A stretch of 64,000 nt of DNA, taken from the NCBI RefSeq assembly GCF_001025155.1, contig NZ_AP012322.1, positions 868,001-932,000 on the forward strand. Direction: 5' to 3'. This DNA comes from Bifidobacterium angulatum DSM 20098 = JCM 7096 (lineage in GTDB: Bacteria > Actinomycetota > Actinomycetes > Actinomycetales > Bifidobacteriaceae). The notes beneath the pieces were generated by a model, which searched no databases, was not told the origin of the DNA, and saw only the letters and a list, made by a program, of their open reading frames with translations. The first letter of the stretch is position 1. The number at the start of each line of letters is the position of its first letter. The translations under genes were made by a program, and so were the position numbers. Shown piece after piece: positions 34,715-44,369 of the stretch.

Positions 34715-35920
34715 CTAGGCCGTTTTGCTGGTGCGGAACAGCAGATGGGTGCCGGAAGAGGACGTGGTGGCGAACAGGTAGACGTTGCCGCCGTCCTTCA
34801 ATTTGAGTTTGTTGCGCAACGCTGCGACGGACATCGGAAAATTACGGGTGGCGATATTCGCCCTGCCTACGCCTTCGAGCGCATGCCGCAGTTCGCGTTT
34901 GTTCATTGTGCATACCGCGTCGATGGCGAATGACCGGCCCGGGAAACCCGCCACGGGCTTGATGCTGGTGAACAGGTGACTGTTTGGCGCAATCTGGTGC
35001 ACGCCGAATCTGTGTTCGATCAGGGCGAAGCACCCCGCCTTCATGATCGAGGCGTTCGGCTCATACAGGAACCGTGCATCCGCTGGATCATATGCGTCAC
35101 TTGCCGTGCCGGTCCTCTCGTCTGAACCGATCTTGTAATCGATCACGCGATCGTCATCCACGCAATACATGTGCGGGGAGGTGCAACGGTCCCTGCCGAT
35201 GACCAGCAGCAGTTCCTTGCATTCGTCACCAGCGCAGACAATATGCACCTCGTGGACCAAGCCGGCGAAATCCTCCACGGTCTTATGCCAGTCCAGCATG
35301 GGGGAGAGCTTGACCATGACATGCGGCGCCTTTGCCAGCAGCGCATCCGCCAACGCCAATACGTCGGGCGTGCAATCGGCGATGGCATAGGTGCGGGCGC
35401 CATGCGCATCACGCCGTGCCGGGTCGAGAAAGACCAGTGTGGCCTGATCCATTCCCTGAAGGAAATGCTCCGCCTCGTCATTCACGATCCGCGCGTGCGC
35501 CACACCCAATGCGGCCATATTATGCTCGGCGAGCTCACACAGAACAGGTTGGCGCTCCACATACGTCGCATGACCGAACACGCGTGCCATATAGGAGAAA
35601 TCCACGCCGAACCCGCCGGTCAGATCGACCAACAAGCCGTTCGCGGCGGCATCGGAACCGACGATTCGCTTGGCGACGCCGGCCTTGTACCGCGCCGTGG
35701 ACTGCGAGGAGCATTGCTCCATCGACAGGTGCGGAGGGTAAACCACGCCATCACATGCCGCCCAGTCGGGAAGCTTCGTACGGGCCGTCTGCCATCCGGC
35801 GATCTGGTCGAGCGCCAGAGGCAGATTAACGGCGTCACCACGCTTCGCATGCAGCGCCAGATCGCGAACATTCTCCATACGGTGCGCCGCAACGAACGCA
35901 CGGGTCTCATCATTCATCAC
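34715..35920 (-). CDS. SAM-dependent methyltransferase, THUMP-like domain protein
   Basis: A 401-residue class I methyltransferase. SAM motif I is VDLTGGFGVDFSYMA with the acidic strand end TYVERQ, and motif IV-like LVFLDPARRD. The C-terminal 100 residues match the THUMP-like region of the family (HLFTSIKPVAGFPGRSFAID, GRANIATRNFPMSVAALRNKLKLKDG). The family is assumed to act on RNA, but the target is not known. It is convergent with the PNPOx-like gene and divergent from the DUF2974 gene. Confidence 0.8.
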   Translation of the reverse strand: MMNDETRAFVAAHRMENVRDLALHAKRGDAVNLPLALDQIAGWQTARTKLPDWAACDGVVYPPHLSMEQCSSQSTARYKAGVAKRIVGSDAAANGLLVDLTGGFGVDFSYMARVFGHATYVERQPVLCELAEHNMAALGVAHARIVNDEAEHFLQGMDQATLVFLDPARRDAHGARTYAIADCTPDVLALADALLAKAPHVMVKLSPMLDWHKTVEDFAGLVHEVHIVCAGDECKELLLVIGRDRCTSPHMYCVDDDRVIDYKIGSDERTGTASDAYDPADARFLYEPNASIMKAGCFALIEHRFGVHQIAPNSHLFTSIKPVAGFPGRSFAIDAVCTMNKRELRHALEGVGRANIATRNFPMSVAALRNKLKLKDGGNVYLFATTSSSGTHLLFRTSKTA

Positions 35921-35983
35921 CCCATTATTGTAGGACCCGCCGCCCTATCGGGTGCGGCAGGCACGAAGGCGCGGGACTAGAGT

Positions 35984-37168
35984 ATGGGTATGGGAAACAT
36001 GGTTGATTACGTACGAACGGAAATGCGCACATTCGCCCACAAGCCGTTCGGAGCGGTGGATTCGCTGGTGCTGTCCGAACTGGCCTATATCAGAATGCCG
36101 GCAGCGGTGCCATTGTTCGGCTCGGCCCGCAGCATAGCCACCGTGCCCATATGGAAACTGCTTCAGGCCGAACACTACCCGGAAATGTTCTGCACGGGAT
36201 CCCAATATGATGCCAGCCGGCACGATCTGCTGGTCGCCGTAGCCGAAAGCCCCAGATTCCGCGGACTGCGGGTGGGAGAATACGCGGAACGATTCGACGA
36301 GCACACTGAAACGCAGTTCGCGGCAGTCACTTTCGACCTTACGGACTGCGACGGCATCCAGCCGGACGCCGACAGTGCGAGAACAATGCTGTATGTGGCG
36401 TTCCGCGGCACCGACAACTCACTGGTGGGCTGGAAAGAGGACTTCAACATGAGCGTACGATGCCCGGTCCCATCGCAAAGCCAGGCCGTGGAATACTACC
36501 GATCCGTCGACGAACGCGCATCGAACCCCTTCGCCGCGCATCCCGTGCGCATCGCAGTCGGAGGCCATTCCAAAGGCGGCAACCTCGCCGTGTACACAGC
36601 CATGAAAACCCAATCCGACCATATCTCGCGCATATTCTCCCACGACGGCCCCGGATTCATGCGCGAGGTCACACGCAGCCACGCCTTCCACGCCATCGAG
36701 CCACGCGTGGAGAAAACCGTTCCGGAATCCTCCGTCATCGGCATGCTCATGAGCACCGTGAGCCGATACACCATCGTCGAAACAAACGTCTCCGGCATCA
36801 TGCAGCACATGGGGTTGAACTGGCGCATCGAAAACGGCGAATTCGTCACCAAACCCGAACTCACCCCCGCCTCACGCCTGCTCGACCGCACCCTGGACGC
36901 ATGGATGGAACAATTCACCGATCAGGAACGCGCCTGCGCGGTCGACCAATGCTACGACATCATCGCCTCCGCAGGGTACCCGTCATTCGCCGAACTCGCC
37001 GACCATATGGGCGAGGCCCTGCCGACCATTGCACAAGCGGCCAGAAAAACCGACGAGGCGACGAAGACACTGATCCTCAACATCCTCAAAGCATTCCCCA
37101 TCACGGCGGCAAAATCACTATTCGAAGAATGGCCGGCGGCAGACGGGAAGGAAAACGAGACGGTATGA
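35984..37168 (+). CDS. DUF2974 (Mbeg1-like) alpha/beta hydrolase
   Basis: A 394-residue protein of the DUF2974 lipase-like family. LLYVAFRGTDNSLVGWKEDFNM is the oxyanion-side strand and VGGHSKGGNLAVYTAM carries the nucleophile Ser in GHSKGG at about residue 195. SHDGPGF follows. No signal peptide, so it acts inside the cell. Substrate unknown. ATG 35984 is taken; ATG 35990 or 35999 are possible. Confidence 0.83.
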   Translation: MGMGNMVDYVRTEMRTFAHKPFGAVDSLVLSELAYIRMPAAVPLFGSARSIATVPIWKLLQAEHYPEMFCTGSQYDASRHDLLVAVAESPRFRGLRVGEYAERFDEHTETQFAAVTFDLTDCDGIQPDADSARTMLYVAFRGTDNSLVGWKEDFNMSVRCPVPSQSQAVEYYRSVDERASNPFAAHPVRIAVGGHSKGGNLAVYTAMKTQSDHISRIFSHDGPGFMREVTRSHAFHAIEPRVEKTVPESSVIGMLMSTVSRYTIVETNVSGIMQHMGLNWRIENGEFVTKPELTPASRLLDRTLDAWMEQFTDQERACAVDQCYDIIASAGYPSFAELADHMGEALPTIAQAARKTDEATKTLILNILKAFPITAAKSLFEEWPAADGKENETV

Positions 37169-37336
37169 ACGGCAACGATGAACGAAAAGCAACAGAAAAG
37201 TGAACAAGTACCATGACCGCCCGGCCAAAGTCGTGCCCATAGGGCTAGACTTGGCACGGTTCGATTACAGGAAGGGCGGCCACAGGAAGTAGGATAGGCA
37301 CGGCCGCAGAGGATTCGGAGAGGCGGGTGAGAAACG

Positions 37337-38287
37337 ATGTTGAGGATGTTCAGCACCATTAACGGCCAAGTGGAGCGTGTAGAGAAACCGGAAAGCGGCT
37401 CATGGCTATGCCTGAGCGAACCCACGGACGCTGAGCTGGCATCCGTCGCCTCCGAAACCGGCATCGACCTCGCCGACCTGCGCGCCCCCCTGGATGACGA
37501 GGAACGCTCGCGCGTGGACGTCGAAGACGACTACACGATGATCATCGTCGACATCCCCACCGTCGAAGAACGCGGCGGACGAGACTGGTATGAAACCATC
37601 CCGTTGTCGATCATCGTCACCGAAACCCTCATCGTCACCGTCTGCATGCAGGACACCCCGGTGCTGCACCCCTTCATGGAAGGCACGATCCGCGGATTCA
37701 ACACCTTCATGCGCTCGCGGTTCATTCTGCAGATCCTGTACCGCAATGCCACCATGTATCTGCGTTATCTGCGCATCATCGACCGCGAGAGCGACAAGCT
37801 CGAACTCAAGCTGCGCCATTCGATGCACAACCGCGAGATCATGATGCTGATGGAACTGAGCAAGACCTTGGTGTACTTCACCACATCGCTCAAATCGAAC
37901 GAAATCGTGATGGAAAAGCTCACCACTCTGCAGCGCATCAAACAGTATCAGGACGACGAGGATCTGCTTGACGACGTCATTACGGAAAACAAGCAGGCCA
38001 TTGAGATGGCCAACATCTACAGCGGCGTTCTTGCGAACATGACCGACGCCTTCGCGTCGATCGTGTCGAACAACATGAACAATGTGATGCGCATTTTCAC
38101 CATCATCTCGATCACGCTTTCCGTGCCGACGCTGATCTTCTCCATGTACGGCATGAACTTCCAGGAGGGTATGCTCGGCATGCCGTTCACCGACAAGCCC
38201 TGGGGATTCGCATTGGTCGTGCTGCTGTCCGTCGTACTGTCCGCATTGGTCACATGGTTCCTGACCCGTTCGCGTAACTTCAGGTAG
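37337..38287 (+). CDS. corA: CorA-family magnesium/cobalt transporter
   Basis: A 316-residue CorA protein. The C-terminus has two membrane helices with the signature MYGMNFQEG between them, and the long N-terminal cytoplasmic domain has acidic strands and a stalk helix (NIYSGVLANMTDAFASIVSNNMNNVMRI). It forms a pentameric channel for Mg2+. A ribosome site is weak (GGCGGGTGAG). The next gene starts 4 bases after its stop. Confidence 0.93.
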   Translation: MLRMFSTINGQVERVEKPESGSWLCLSEPTDAELASVASETGIDLADLRAPLDDEERSRVDVEDDYTMIIVDIPTVEERGGRDWYETIPLSIIVTETLIVTVCMQDTPVLHPFMEGTIRGFNTFMRSRFILQILYRNATMYLRYLRIIDRESDKLELKLRHSMHNREIMMLMELSKTLVYFTTSLKSNEIVMEKLTTLQRIKQYQDDEDLLDDVITENKQAIEMANIYSGVLANMTDAFASIVSNNMNNVMRIFTIISITLSVPTLIFSMYGMNFQEGMLGMPFTDKPWGFALVVLLSVVLSALVTWFLTRSRNFR

Positions 38288-38291
38288 ACCC

Positions 38292-39182
38292 ATGGCGATG
38301 ATCGGCGCTTCGAAGAGGTTTGGCGGACGGCAATCGGTTAATCATGCCTTGACACGTGCCATGGCGGCATGCATGGTTCTGGCGTTGGGATTGCCGGGTT
38401 TGGCTGCCTGCGGTGCGGGGCAGGCCGATTCCTCCATCATCCAGCCGAATGGGCCGTTGCTTACCGTCGGCGTCGCCTCCGACGAAAAAGGGCTGGGCTT
38501 CTGGCATGAGGGCGCCTATGAGGGGCTTGAAGCGGATGTGGCCCGTTATGTTGCGCAGAAACTGGGATATGCGAAAAAACAGGTCGTGTTCAAGCAGGTG
38601 TCGCCGGCGAATCGCCTGCAGCGTCTTGCCGATGGCGAGGTGGATATGGTGGTGGCCGGTGTCCCCATGCCCGACAGCGCATCGTATTCCGGTACGAAGC
38701 AGATTGTCGCGTCGGATGATTCCGCGCAGTATGCGGGGCCATATCTGACGACTCCACAGAGCGTGCTGGTGCGACCGCGGGACGTTTCCGCTGCCACCGG
38801 CACCGCCGCGCTGCGAGACTGGAACGTGTGCACGGTAGCAGGCAGCGGCGCTAGCGAACGTTTGTTAGCCGAACAGCCTCGGGCACATATCCATCAGCGG
38901 GGATCGTACTCGCAGTGCGTCACCGATCTGATGACAGGCACGGTACGGGCCGTGGCCGGCGATGCCGTGGTCCTTGCGGGATTGGCGCGAGCGCAGGCCC
39001 GCGACGTTGCCGTGCCGGCGGCGAAGGTCTCATATGGAATCGTGCGGTATGGTATTGCGGTGCCGCAACCGTCGAAAACATTGGCCAAGAACGTGGCGGA
39101 TGCACTGTCCGATATGCGTTCGGACGGAACACTGGACAAGTATGCGGCGCAGATGAGCGCCGAAACCGGATGGAAGGAGTGA
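38292..39182 (+). CDS. Amino-acid-type ABC substrate-binding lipoprotein (family 3)
   Basis: A 296-residue exported lipoprotein with lipobox LPGLAAC. The mature fold is SBP family 3: LLTVGVASDEKGLGFWHEGAYEGLEADVARYVAQKL and RLQRLADGEVDMVVAGVPMP. Ligand likely a polar amino acid such as glutamate, but that is inference. No permease or ATPase nearby. It is 4 bases from both corA and trmI, so it may be translated from a shared transcript. Confidence 0.82.
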   Translation: MAMIGASKRFGGRQSVNHALTRAMAACMVLALGLPGLAACGAGQADSSIIQPNGPLLTVGVASDEKGLGFWHEGAYEGLEADVARYVAQKLGYAKKQVVFKQVSPANRLQRLADGEVDMVVAGVPMPDSASYSGTKQIVASDDSAQYAGPYLTTPQSVLVRPRDVSAATGTAALRDWNVCTVAGSGASERLLAEQPRAHIHQRGSYSQCVTDLMTGTVRAVAGDAVVLAGLARAQARDVAVPAAKVSYGIVRYGIAVPQPSKTLAKNVADALSDMRSDGTLDKYAAQMSAETGWKE

Positions 39183-39185
39183 GGG

Positions 39186-40220
39186 ATGCGACGTGGAGCT
39201 TTGCAAGCGGGGGAGAAGGTGCAATTCTGCGACCGCAAGGGCAAGAAGATCACCGAACAGCTGGTGCCTGGCGGCGTTACGCAGACCGAACACGGTCTGA
39301 TCGTGCATGATGACGTGATCGGGCGGACCGAAGGCGTGGTCGTCACCACCGTCACCGCCAAACGGGAACGCACCGATGCCGCAAAGCCCTGGAAGGCCGC
39401 TCGGGCCATCGGAGGATGGCAGTATGCGGTCATGCGGCCGAGGCTGGCCGATTATGTGCTGTCCATGCCGCGCGGCGCGCAGATCATGTATCCGAAGGAC
39501 ATCGCGCAGGTCATCCAACTCGGCGATATCCGCAAAGGGCATCGTGTGCTGGAATCCGGCGCGGGGTCCGGAGCCATGAGCGTGAATCTGCTGGACGCCG
39601 TCGGCGAGACCGGATCGCTGACCACCATCGAGCTGCGTGCCGATTTCGCGCGCGTAGCCGAAGCGAACGCCACGCTCTACTATGGCGAGCGCCCGCAGTG
39701 GTGGGATCTTCAGGTCGGCGATTTCGACAGTGTGGCAGCCACCTTGCAGGAGCATTCCTACGACCGCATCATGCTGGACATGCTTGACCCGTGGAACCGA
39801 CTGGAACAGGCGTACCGTGTCATCGCGCCAGGCGGCGTGCTCGTATGTTATGTCACCACCACTACGCAGATGAGCAGACTTGCCGAAGCGTTGCGCGAAT
39901 CCGGCGTATGGACCGAGCCCGACATCCAGGAGACGCTTGAGCGCAGCTGGAAGGCGCAGGGGCTCGCGGTCCGGCCGGATCACCAGATGATCGGGCACAC
40001 CGGCTTCCTGATCGTTTCTCGCGCCATGGCGGAGGGCTTCCAGGCGTTGAAGAAGCGCGATCGCGCCACCAAGGACACAGTCACCGACATCGACGACCTG
40101 ACCCCGCAGGAGCGCGAGGCACAGCTGGAGGATCTGCAGCTGCGCGACATCTCCGATCGCAAGCTGCGTAAGGTACTGCGCGACCTTGACCGCCAATTGG
40201 GTGAGATTGACGGTCGATAG
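39186..40220 (+). CDS. trmI: tRNA (adenine-58-N1)-methyltransferase
   Basis: A 344-residue TrmI that methylates A58 in the T-loop of tRNA. The N-terminal barrel-like domain (LQAGEKVQFCDRKGKKITEQL) precedes the SAM domain: PKDIAQVIQLGDIRKGHRVLESGAGSGAMSVNLL with motif I, ELRADFARVAEAN and DRIMLDMLDPWNRLEQ. The last 55 residues are a charged extension common in actinobacteria. Starts right after the binding-protein stop. Confidence 0.93.
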   Translation: MRRGALQAGEKVQFCDRKGKKITEQLVPGGVTQTEHGLIVHDDVIGRTEGVVVTTVTAKRERTDAAKPWKAARAIGGWQYAVMRPRLADYVLSMPRGAQIMYPKDIAQVIQLGDIRKGHRVLESGAGSGAMSVNLLDAVGETGSLTTIELRADFARVAEANATLYYGERPQWWDLQVGDFDSVAATLQEHSYDRIMLDMLDPWNRLEQAYRVIAPGGVLVCYVTTTTQMSRLAEALRESGVWTEPDIQETLERSWKAQGLAVRPDHQMIGHTGFLIVSRAMAEGFQALKKRDRATKDTVTDIDDLTPQEREAQLEDLQLRDISDRKLRKVLRDLDRQLGEIDGR

Positions 40221-40290
40221 CCGATAAGATGGGTGTAGGCGGCCGGCCGAACGCTGCCGGCCTGACAATGACGTTCGATAGGGGTGCGCG

Positions 40291-40848
40291 ATGGCAAGCC
40301 GAATAAGCAAAACCGCAAAGAAAGCCAAGCAGTATGACCATGTGCTGCTGCTCATGCGCCATGCCAAGGCGGAAGCCATGGGAGAGCACGGCGACTATGA
40401 CCGCCCGTTGGCGCCAAAAGGGCTGAAACAGGCTAAGAAAGTGGCCAAGGGGTTGCGCGATATGAAGCTTGTGCCCGAAATCATCGACTGTTCGGCGGCA
40501 TTGCGTGCCCGGCAGACCTGCGGCAGGCTGCTGAAAGTGTTCGGCGACAAGACGCAAGTGGATTACCATCAGAGCCTGTACGACGGCGGCTTGCAGTCGG
40601 TGTTCGACGAGCTCGCCCACGCCAAGGGCAAGACGCACGTGATGATGGTGCTCGGCCATGAGCCGACGATATCGATCTGCGGCCAGTGGCTTGCCTCCGA
40701 GGAATCCCAAGCGGATCGGGTCGACCTGCTGAATCTTGGCGTGCAGACCGCCGGAGTGCTGGTGCTGGGCTCGAACAAGCCGTTCGACAAGTGGCAGTTG
40801 CACGACGGCGATTTGCTGGCGGTGCTCTCGCCCGCCGACTTTGAATAG
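40291..40848 (+). CDS. SixA-like histidine phosphatase
   Basis: A 185-residue histidine-phosphatase-superfamily protein. The catalytic motif is LLLMRHAKAE (RHAK) at about residue 20, with the second His in VLGHEPTI at about 127. The layout, including YDRPLAPKGLKQAKKVAKGL, is that of phosphohistidine phosphatase SixA; the natural target is not known. Located 70 bases after trmI on the same strand. Confidence 0.83.
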   Translation: MASRISKTAKKAKQYDHVLLLMRHAKAEAMGEHGDYDRPLAPKGLKQAKKVAKGLRDMKLVPEIIDCSAALRARQTCGRLLKVFGDKTQVDYHQSLYDGGLQSVFDELAHAKGKTHVMMVLGHEPTISICGQWLASEESQADRVDLLNLGVQTAGVLVLGSNKPFDKWQLHDGDLLAVLSPADFE

Positions 40849-40983
40849 ACGAATGCGGGCGCAATGACCTTATAAGCCATGCCTATAACGACACCCTAGC
40901 AGTCTTGATACCCTTGTTCTGAGTCAATCCTGATAGGGTGGACGGGTTCAATGACGTATCCGCAGTAGGCATTTGGAGGATTC
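40849..40983. promoter_or_regulatory. metE leader and promoter region
   Basis: 135 bases before metE. TTGATA at 40905-40910 could be a -35 box, but no convincing -10 at 16-18 bases. TTTGGAGGATTC just before the start is a strong ribosome site. I looked for SAM or cobalamin riboswitch cores and saw none. Confidence 0.35.
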
Positions 40984-43290
40984 ATGTCCGCACTCACGTC
41001 CGTATCCGGGTTCCCGCGTATCGGCCAGAACCGAGAGCTCAAGAAGATCATCGAAGCGTATTGGAAGGGCAACGCCAGCCTGGACGAGGTGCGGGCCACT
41101 GCCAAGGAGCTGCGTGCCAAGCATTGGAAGCTGCAGCAGGCCGCCGGCATCGACCTGATCGCGAGCAACGATTTCAGCTACTACGATCAGATGCTCGACA
41201 CCGCGATCCTGCTGAACGTGATTCCGCAGCGTTACCAGCGTCTCGCCTTCGACAATCCGGAGGAGACCCTGTTCGCGATGGGTCGTGGATACCAGGGCGA
41301 CAAGGGCGATGTGACCGCATTGCCGATGAAGAAATGGTTCACCACCAACTACCACTACCTGGTCCCCGAAATCGATGAGGCCACTGAGATCAAGCTCAAC
41401 GGTACCAAGCCGTTCGACGAGTTCAACGAGGCCAAGGAGCTGGGCATCACCACCAAGCCGGTGCTCATCGGCCCGTACACCTTCCTTAAGCTGGCCCGCA
41501 ATCCGCAGGCCGAGGAGCTTGAATACGACCAGGGTCTGATCGATGCCGTCGCAGCCGTGTACGCCGAGGTCATCACCAAGTTCGCTCAACTGGGCGCCGA
41601 ATGGATCCAGATCGACGAACCGTATCTGGTGCTCGACAAGGAAGACGGCGATCTGTCCCTGTTCAAGTCCCTGTACTCCAGGATTCTGCCTGCCCGCAAG
41701 GGTGCCGTCAAGGTGCTGCTCAACACCTACTTCGGCCATATCGCCGACGCCTATGAAACCGTCAACCTGCTCGGCTTCGACGGCATCGGCCTCGACCTTA
41801 ACGAAGGCCGCGAGGAGAATCTCGCCGCCGTCGAGCAGTATGGCGTCGCGGAAAACACCACCATCTTCGCCGGCGTGATCAACGGCCGCAACATCTGGCG
41901 CAACAACTACGCCGTGAGCCTCGGCCTGATCGATGCGCTGAAGCAGGTCACGCCGAACGTGGCCGTATCCACCGCCAGCTCGCTGCTACATGTGCCGTTC
42001 AGCACCGAAGGCGAAACCGGTCTTGCCGACGATGTGCGCAAGCATTTCGCGTTCGCCGTCGAAAAGCTCGACGAGCTGCATGAAGTCTCCGTACTGGCCG
42101 ATACCGACGAAGACGCCAAGAAGGCGTCCGCCGAGCTCAAGGCCAACCAGGCGCTGTTCGACGGCACCCGCGTCGCTTCCGATCCGGCCGTGGCCGCGCG
42201 ACTTGCAGCCCTGACCGCCGATGATTTCGTGCGCCAGCCGGCCCGCGCCGAGCGTCAGAAGGAGCAGCGCGAGGCGCTTGGCCTGCCGCTGCTGCCGACC
42301 ACCACCATCGGATCCTTCCCCCAGACCAGGGAGATTCGCGCCGAACGCGCCAAGCTGCGCAAGGGCGAGATCAGCAAGGCCGAGTACGACGAGTTCATGA
42401 AGACCCAGATCGACGCCTGCATCAAGCACCAGGAGGAGATCGGCCTTGACGTGCTGGTCCACGGCGAGTTCGAACGCAACGACATGGTCGAATACTTCGG
42501 CCAGAACCTCAACGGCTTCCTGTTCACCAAGAACGCCTGGGTGCAGTCCTACGGCACGCGTTGCGTCAAGCCTCCGATCGTGTGGGGCGACGTGTCCCGC
42601 GCCAACCCGATCACCGTGGAGTGGAGCGCCTACGCGCAGTCTCGCACCAGCCATGTGATGAAGGGCATGCTCACCGGTCCGGTGACCATTCTCAACTGGT
42701 CCTGGCCGCGTGAGGACATCACCCACGAGCAGCAGACCCAGCAGCTCGCCCTGGCCATACGCGACGAGGTGCTTGACCTTGAGGCCGCCGGCATCAAGGT
42801 CATCCAGATCGACGAGGCCGCCCTGCGCGAGAAGCTGCCCCTGAGGAAGACCGACTGGCACAAGAAGTACCTCGACTGGGCCATCCCGGCATTCCGTCTG
42901 GTGCATTCCGCGGTCAAGCCGACCACGCAGATCCACACCCACATGTGCTATTCGGAGTTCAACGACATTATCAAGGACATCGACGCCATGGACGCCGACG
43001 TGATCTCCTTCGAAGCCTCCCGTGGCGACCTGGTGGTGCTCGACGCCATCCACGATGCGAACTTCGAGACCGAGGCCGGCCCGGGCGTCTACGACATCCA
43101 TTCGCCGCGCATCCCCTCCGAGCAGGAGATCGAGGAACGCATCTACGAAATTCTGAAGAAGATGGACGTCGAAAAGGTGTGGATCAACCCGGACTGCGGT
43201 TTGAAGACCCGCGGCAACGCCGAGACCTGGCCGAGCCTCGAGAACCTCGTCGCCGCAGCCAAGACCGTGCGCGCCAAGCTCGCCAAGTAA
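40984..43290 (+). CDS. metE: Cobalamin-independent methionine synthase MetE
   Basis: A 768-residue full-length MetE that transfers the methyl group of 5-methyl-THF(Glu)n to homocysteine. Both halves are present: the N-terminal [20 protein letters not shown] and the C-terminal catalytic barrel [12 protein letters not shown]. Zinc ligands are in [10 protein letters not shown] (His, Cys), ISFEASR (Glu) and NPDCGLKTR (Cys). It is followed by metF, which supplies its methyl donor. A strong hairpin terminates it first, so metF probably has its own start or depends on read-through. Confidence 0.96.
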   Translation: MSALTSVSGFPRIGQNRELKKIIEAYWKGNASLDEVRATAKELRAKHWKLQQAAGIDLIASNDFSYYDQMLDTAILLNVIPQRYQRLAFDNPEETLFAMGRGYQGDKGDVTALPMKKWFTTNYHYLVPEIDEATEIKLNGTKPFDEFNEAKELGITTKPVLIGPYTFLKLARNPQAEELEYDQGLIDAVAAVYAEVITKFAQLGAEWIQIDEPYLVLDKEDGDLSLFKSLYSRILPARKGAVKVLLNTYFGHIADAYETVNLLGFDGIGLDLNEGREENLAAVEQYGVAENTTIFAGVINGRNIWRNNYAVSLGLIDALKQVTPNVAVSTASSLLHVPFSTEGETGLADDVRKHFAFAVEKLDELHEVSVLADTDEDAKKASAELKANQALFDGTRVASDPAVAARLAALTADDFVRQPARAERQKEQREALGLPLLPTTTIGSFPQTREIRAERAKLRKGEISKAEYDEFMKTQIDACIKHQEEIGLDVLVHGEFERNDMVEYFGQNLNGFLFTKNAWVQSYGTRCVKPPIVWGDVSRANPITVEWSAYAQSRTSHVMKGMLTGPVTILNWSWPREDITHEQQTQQLALAIRDEVLDLEAAGIKVIQIDEAALREKLPLRKTDWHKKYLDWAIPAFRLVHSAVKPTTQIHTHMCYSEFNDIIKDIDAMDADVISFEASRGDLVVLDAIHDANFETEAGPGVYDIHSPRIPSEQEIEERIYEILKKMDVEKVWINPDCGLKTRGNAETWPSLENLVAAAKTVRAKLAK

Positions 43291-43325
43291 CGGCCGCCAC
43301 CGCACAGCATCGGCGAACATAATCG

Positions 43326-43368
43326 GTGGGGCTGCTCCCATCCGTTCCCACGCTGGGAGCGGCCCCAC
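43326..43368 (+). terminator. Terminator of metE
   Basis: GTGGGGCTGCTCCCA (43326-43340) pairs with TGGGAGCGGCCCCAC (43354-43368) with one mismatch. The T-run is weak (GGTATTCC). Confidence 0.7.
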
Positions 43369-43474
43369 GGTATTCCCATACCATGCACTGACATGCGTCG
43401 CCGATGCGCGGCGCGACTGCACGCATAGCAGGCTGTAGTCTCTGCCATATCAAGGTGAACAGGAGAAACGAAGA

Positions 43475-44320
43475 ATGACCGCACCGCTGTTTTCGCTGGA
43501 AGTGTTTCCGCCGCGTAGAAACGCTCCCGTCGGCACCATCTACGACACGCTTGATGGATTGCAGGGGCTGGCTCCGGCATTCATCTCCGTTACCTACGGC
43601 ACCGGCAAATCCAAGGATCGCACTGCGACCGCGCGCATCGCGAATACGATTCGCGGCGAATACGGCATCCCCGCCGTGGCCCATCTGACGGCCCAGTATC
43701 TGGACAAGGAAGCAGCCGACGTGGCTCTTGACCTGTTCGAAGTGGCCAAAGTGGACGGCGTGCTCGCATTGCGCGGCGATAGCGTGGAGGGACAGACCCC
43801 TGCCGGAGTGTTCGAATACGCCAGCGAACTGGTCTCCTATATTCGGGAGAACAGGCCGCAACTGAAGATATACGGCGCCTGCTATCCGGAAAAGCACCCG
43901 CAGGCGGCGACGATCGACGAGGACGTCGACAACCTGAAGCGCAAGGTCGATGCCGGCGTCACGCATCTGATCTCGCAGCTATTCTACAGCAACGACGATT
44001 TCTACCGCTTCCTGGACAAGGCCCGCGAGGCGGGCATCAACGTTCCCATCGAAGCGGGCATCATGCCCGTCACCAACGCCAAGTCGGTGCGCCGTATGAG
44101 CGCCACCTGCGAGGCCCGCGTGCCCGAACCGGTGGAGGCGATGCTGCAACGCTGGGGCGATGAGCCTGCAGCATTGCGCGAGGCGGGCATCGCATACGCG
44201 TCACAGCAGGTCGCCGATCTGATCGCGCATGGCGTGGACGGCGTCCACCTGTATACGATGAATCACCCGGCTGTCACCCGTCGCATCTGGAACAACGTCT
44301 CCGCACTGTTCCAGAGCTGA
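43475..44320 (+). CDS. metF: 5,10-methylenetetrahydrofolate reductase
   Basis: A 281-residue MetF barrel that makes 5-methyl-THF with NAD(P)H and FAD. Seen: LEVFPPRRN near the N-terminus with the catalytic Glu, FISVTYGTGKS, VDGVLALRGD, YPEKHP and LISQLFYSNDDFYRF, ending EAGIMPV and GVDGVHLYTMN. ATG 43475 follows AGGAGAAACGAAG. Its product feeds MetE just upstream. Confidence 0.95.
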   Translation: MTAPLFSLEVFPPRRNAPVGTIYDTLDGLQGLAPAFISVTYGTGKSKDRTATARIANTIRGEYGIPAVAHLTAQYLDKEAADVALDLFEVAKVDGVLALRGDSVEGQTPAGVFEYASELVSYIRENRPQLKIYGACYPEKHPQAATIDEDVDNLKRKVDAGVTHLISQLFYSNDDFYRFLDKAREAGINVPIEAGIMPVTNAKSVRRMSATCEARVPEPVEAMLQRWGDEPAALREAGIAYASQQVADLIAHGVDGVHLYTMNHPAVTRRIWNNVSALFQS

Positions 44321-44369
44321 AAGGCACGGGGCGTCACCGCCGGTTAGATATGCGGAGTAGATTGGTGGC

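Noticed and set aside
40849..40983. Methionine riboswitch before metE
   Set aside because: No SAM or cobalamin riboswitch core could be seen in the 135-base leader.
41986..43422. 478-residue minus-strand open frame
   Set aside because: Antisense to metE, whose zinc ligands and length are complete.
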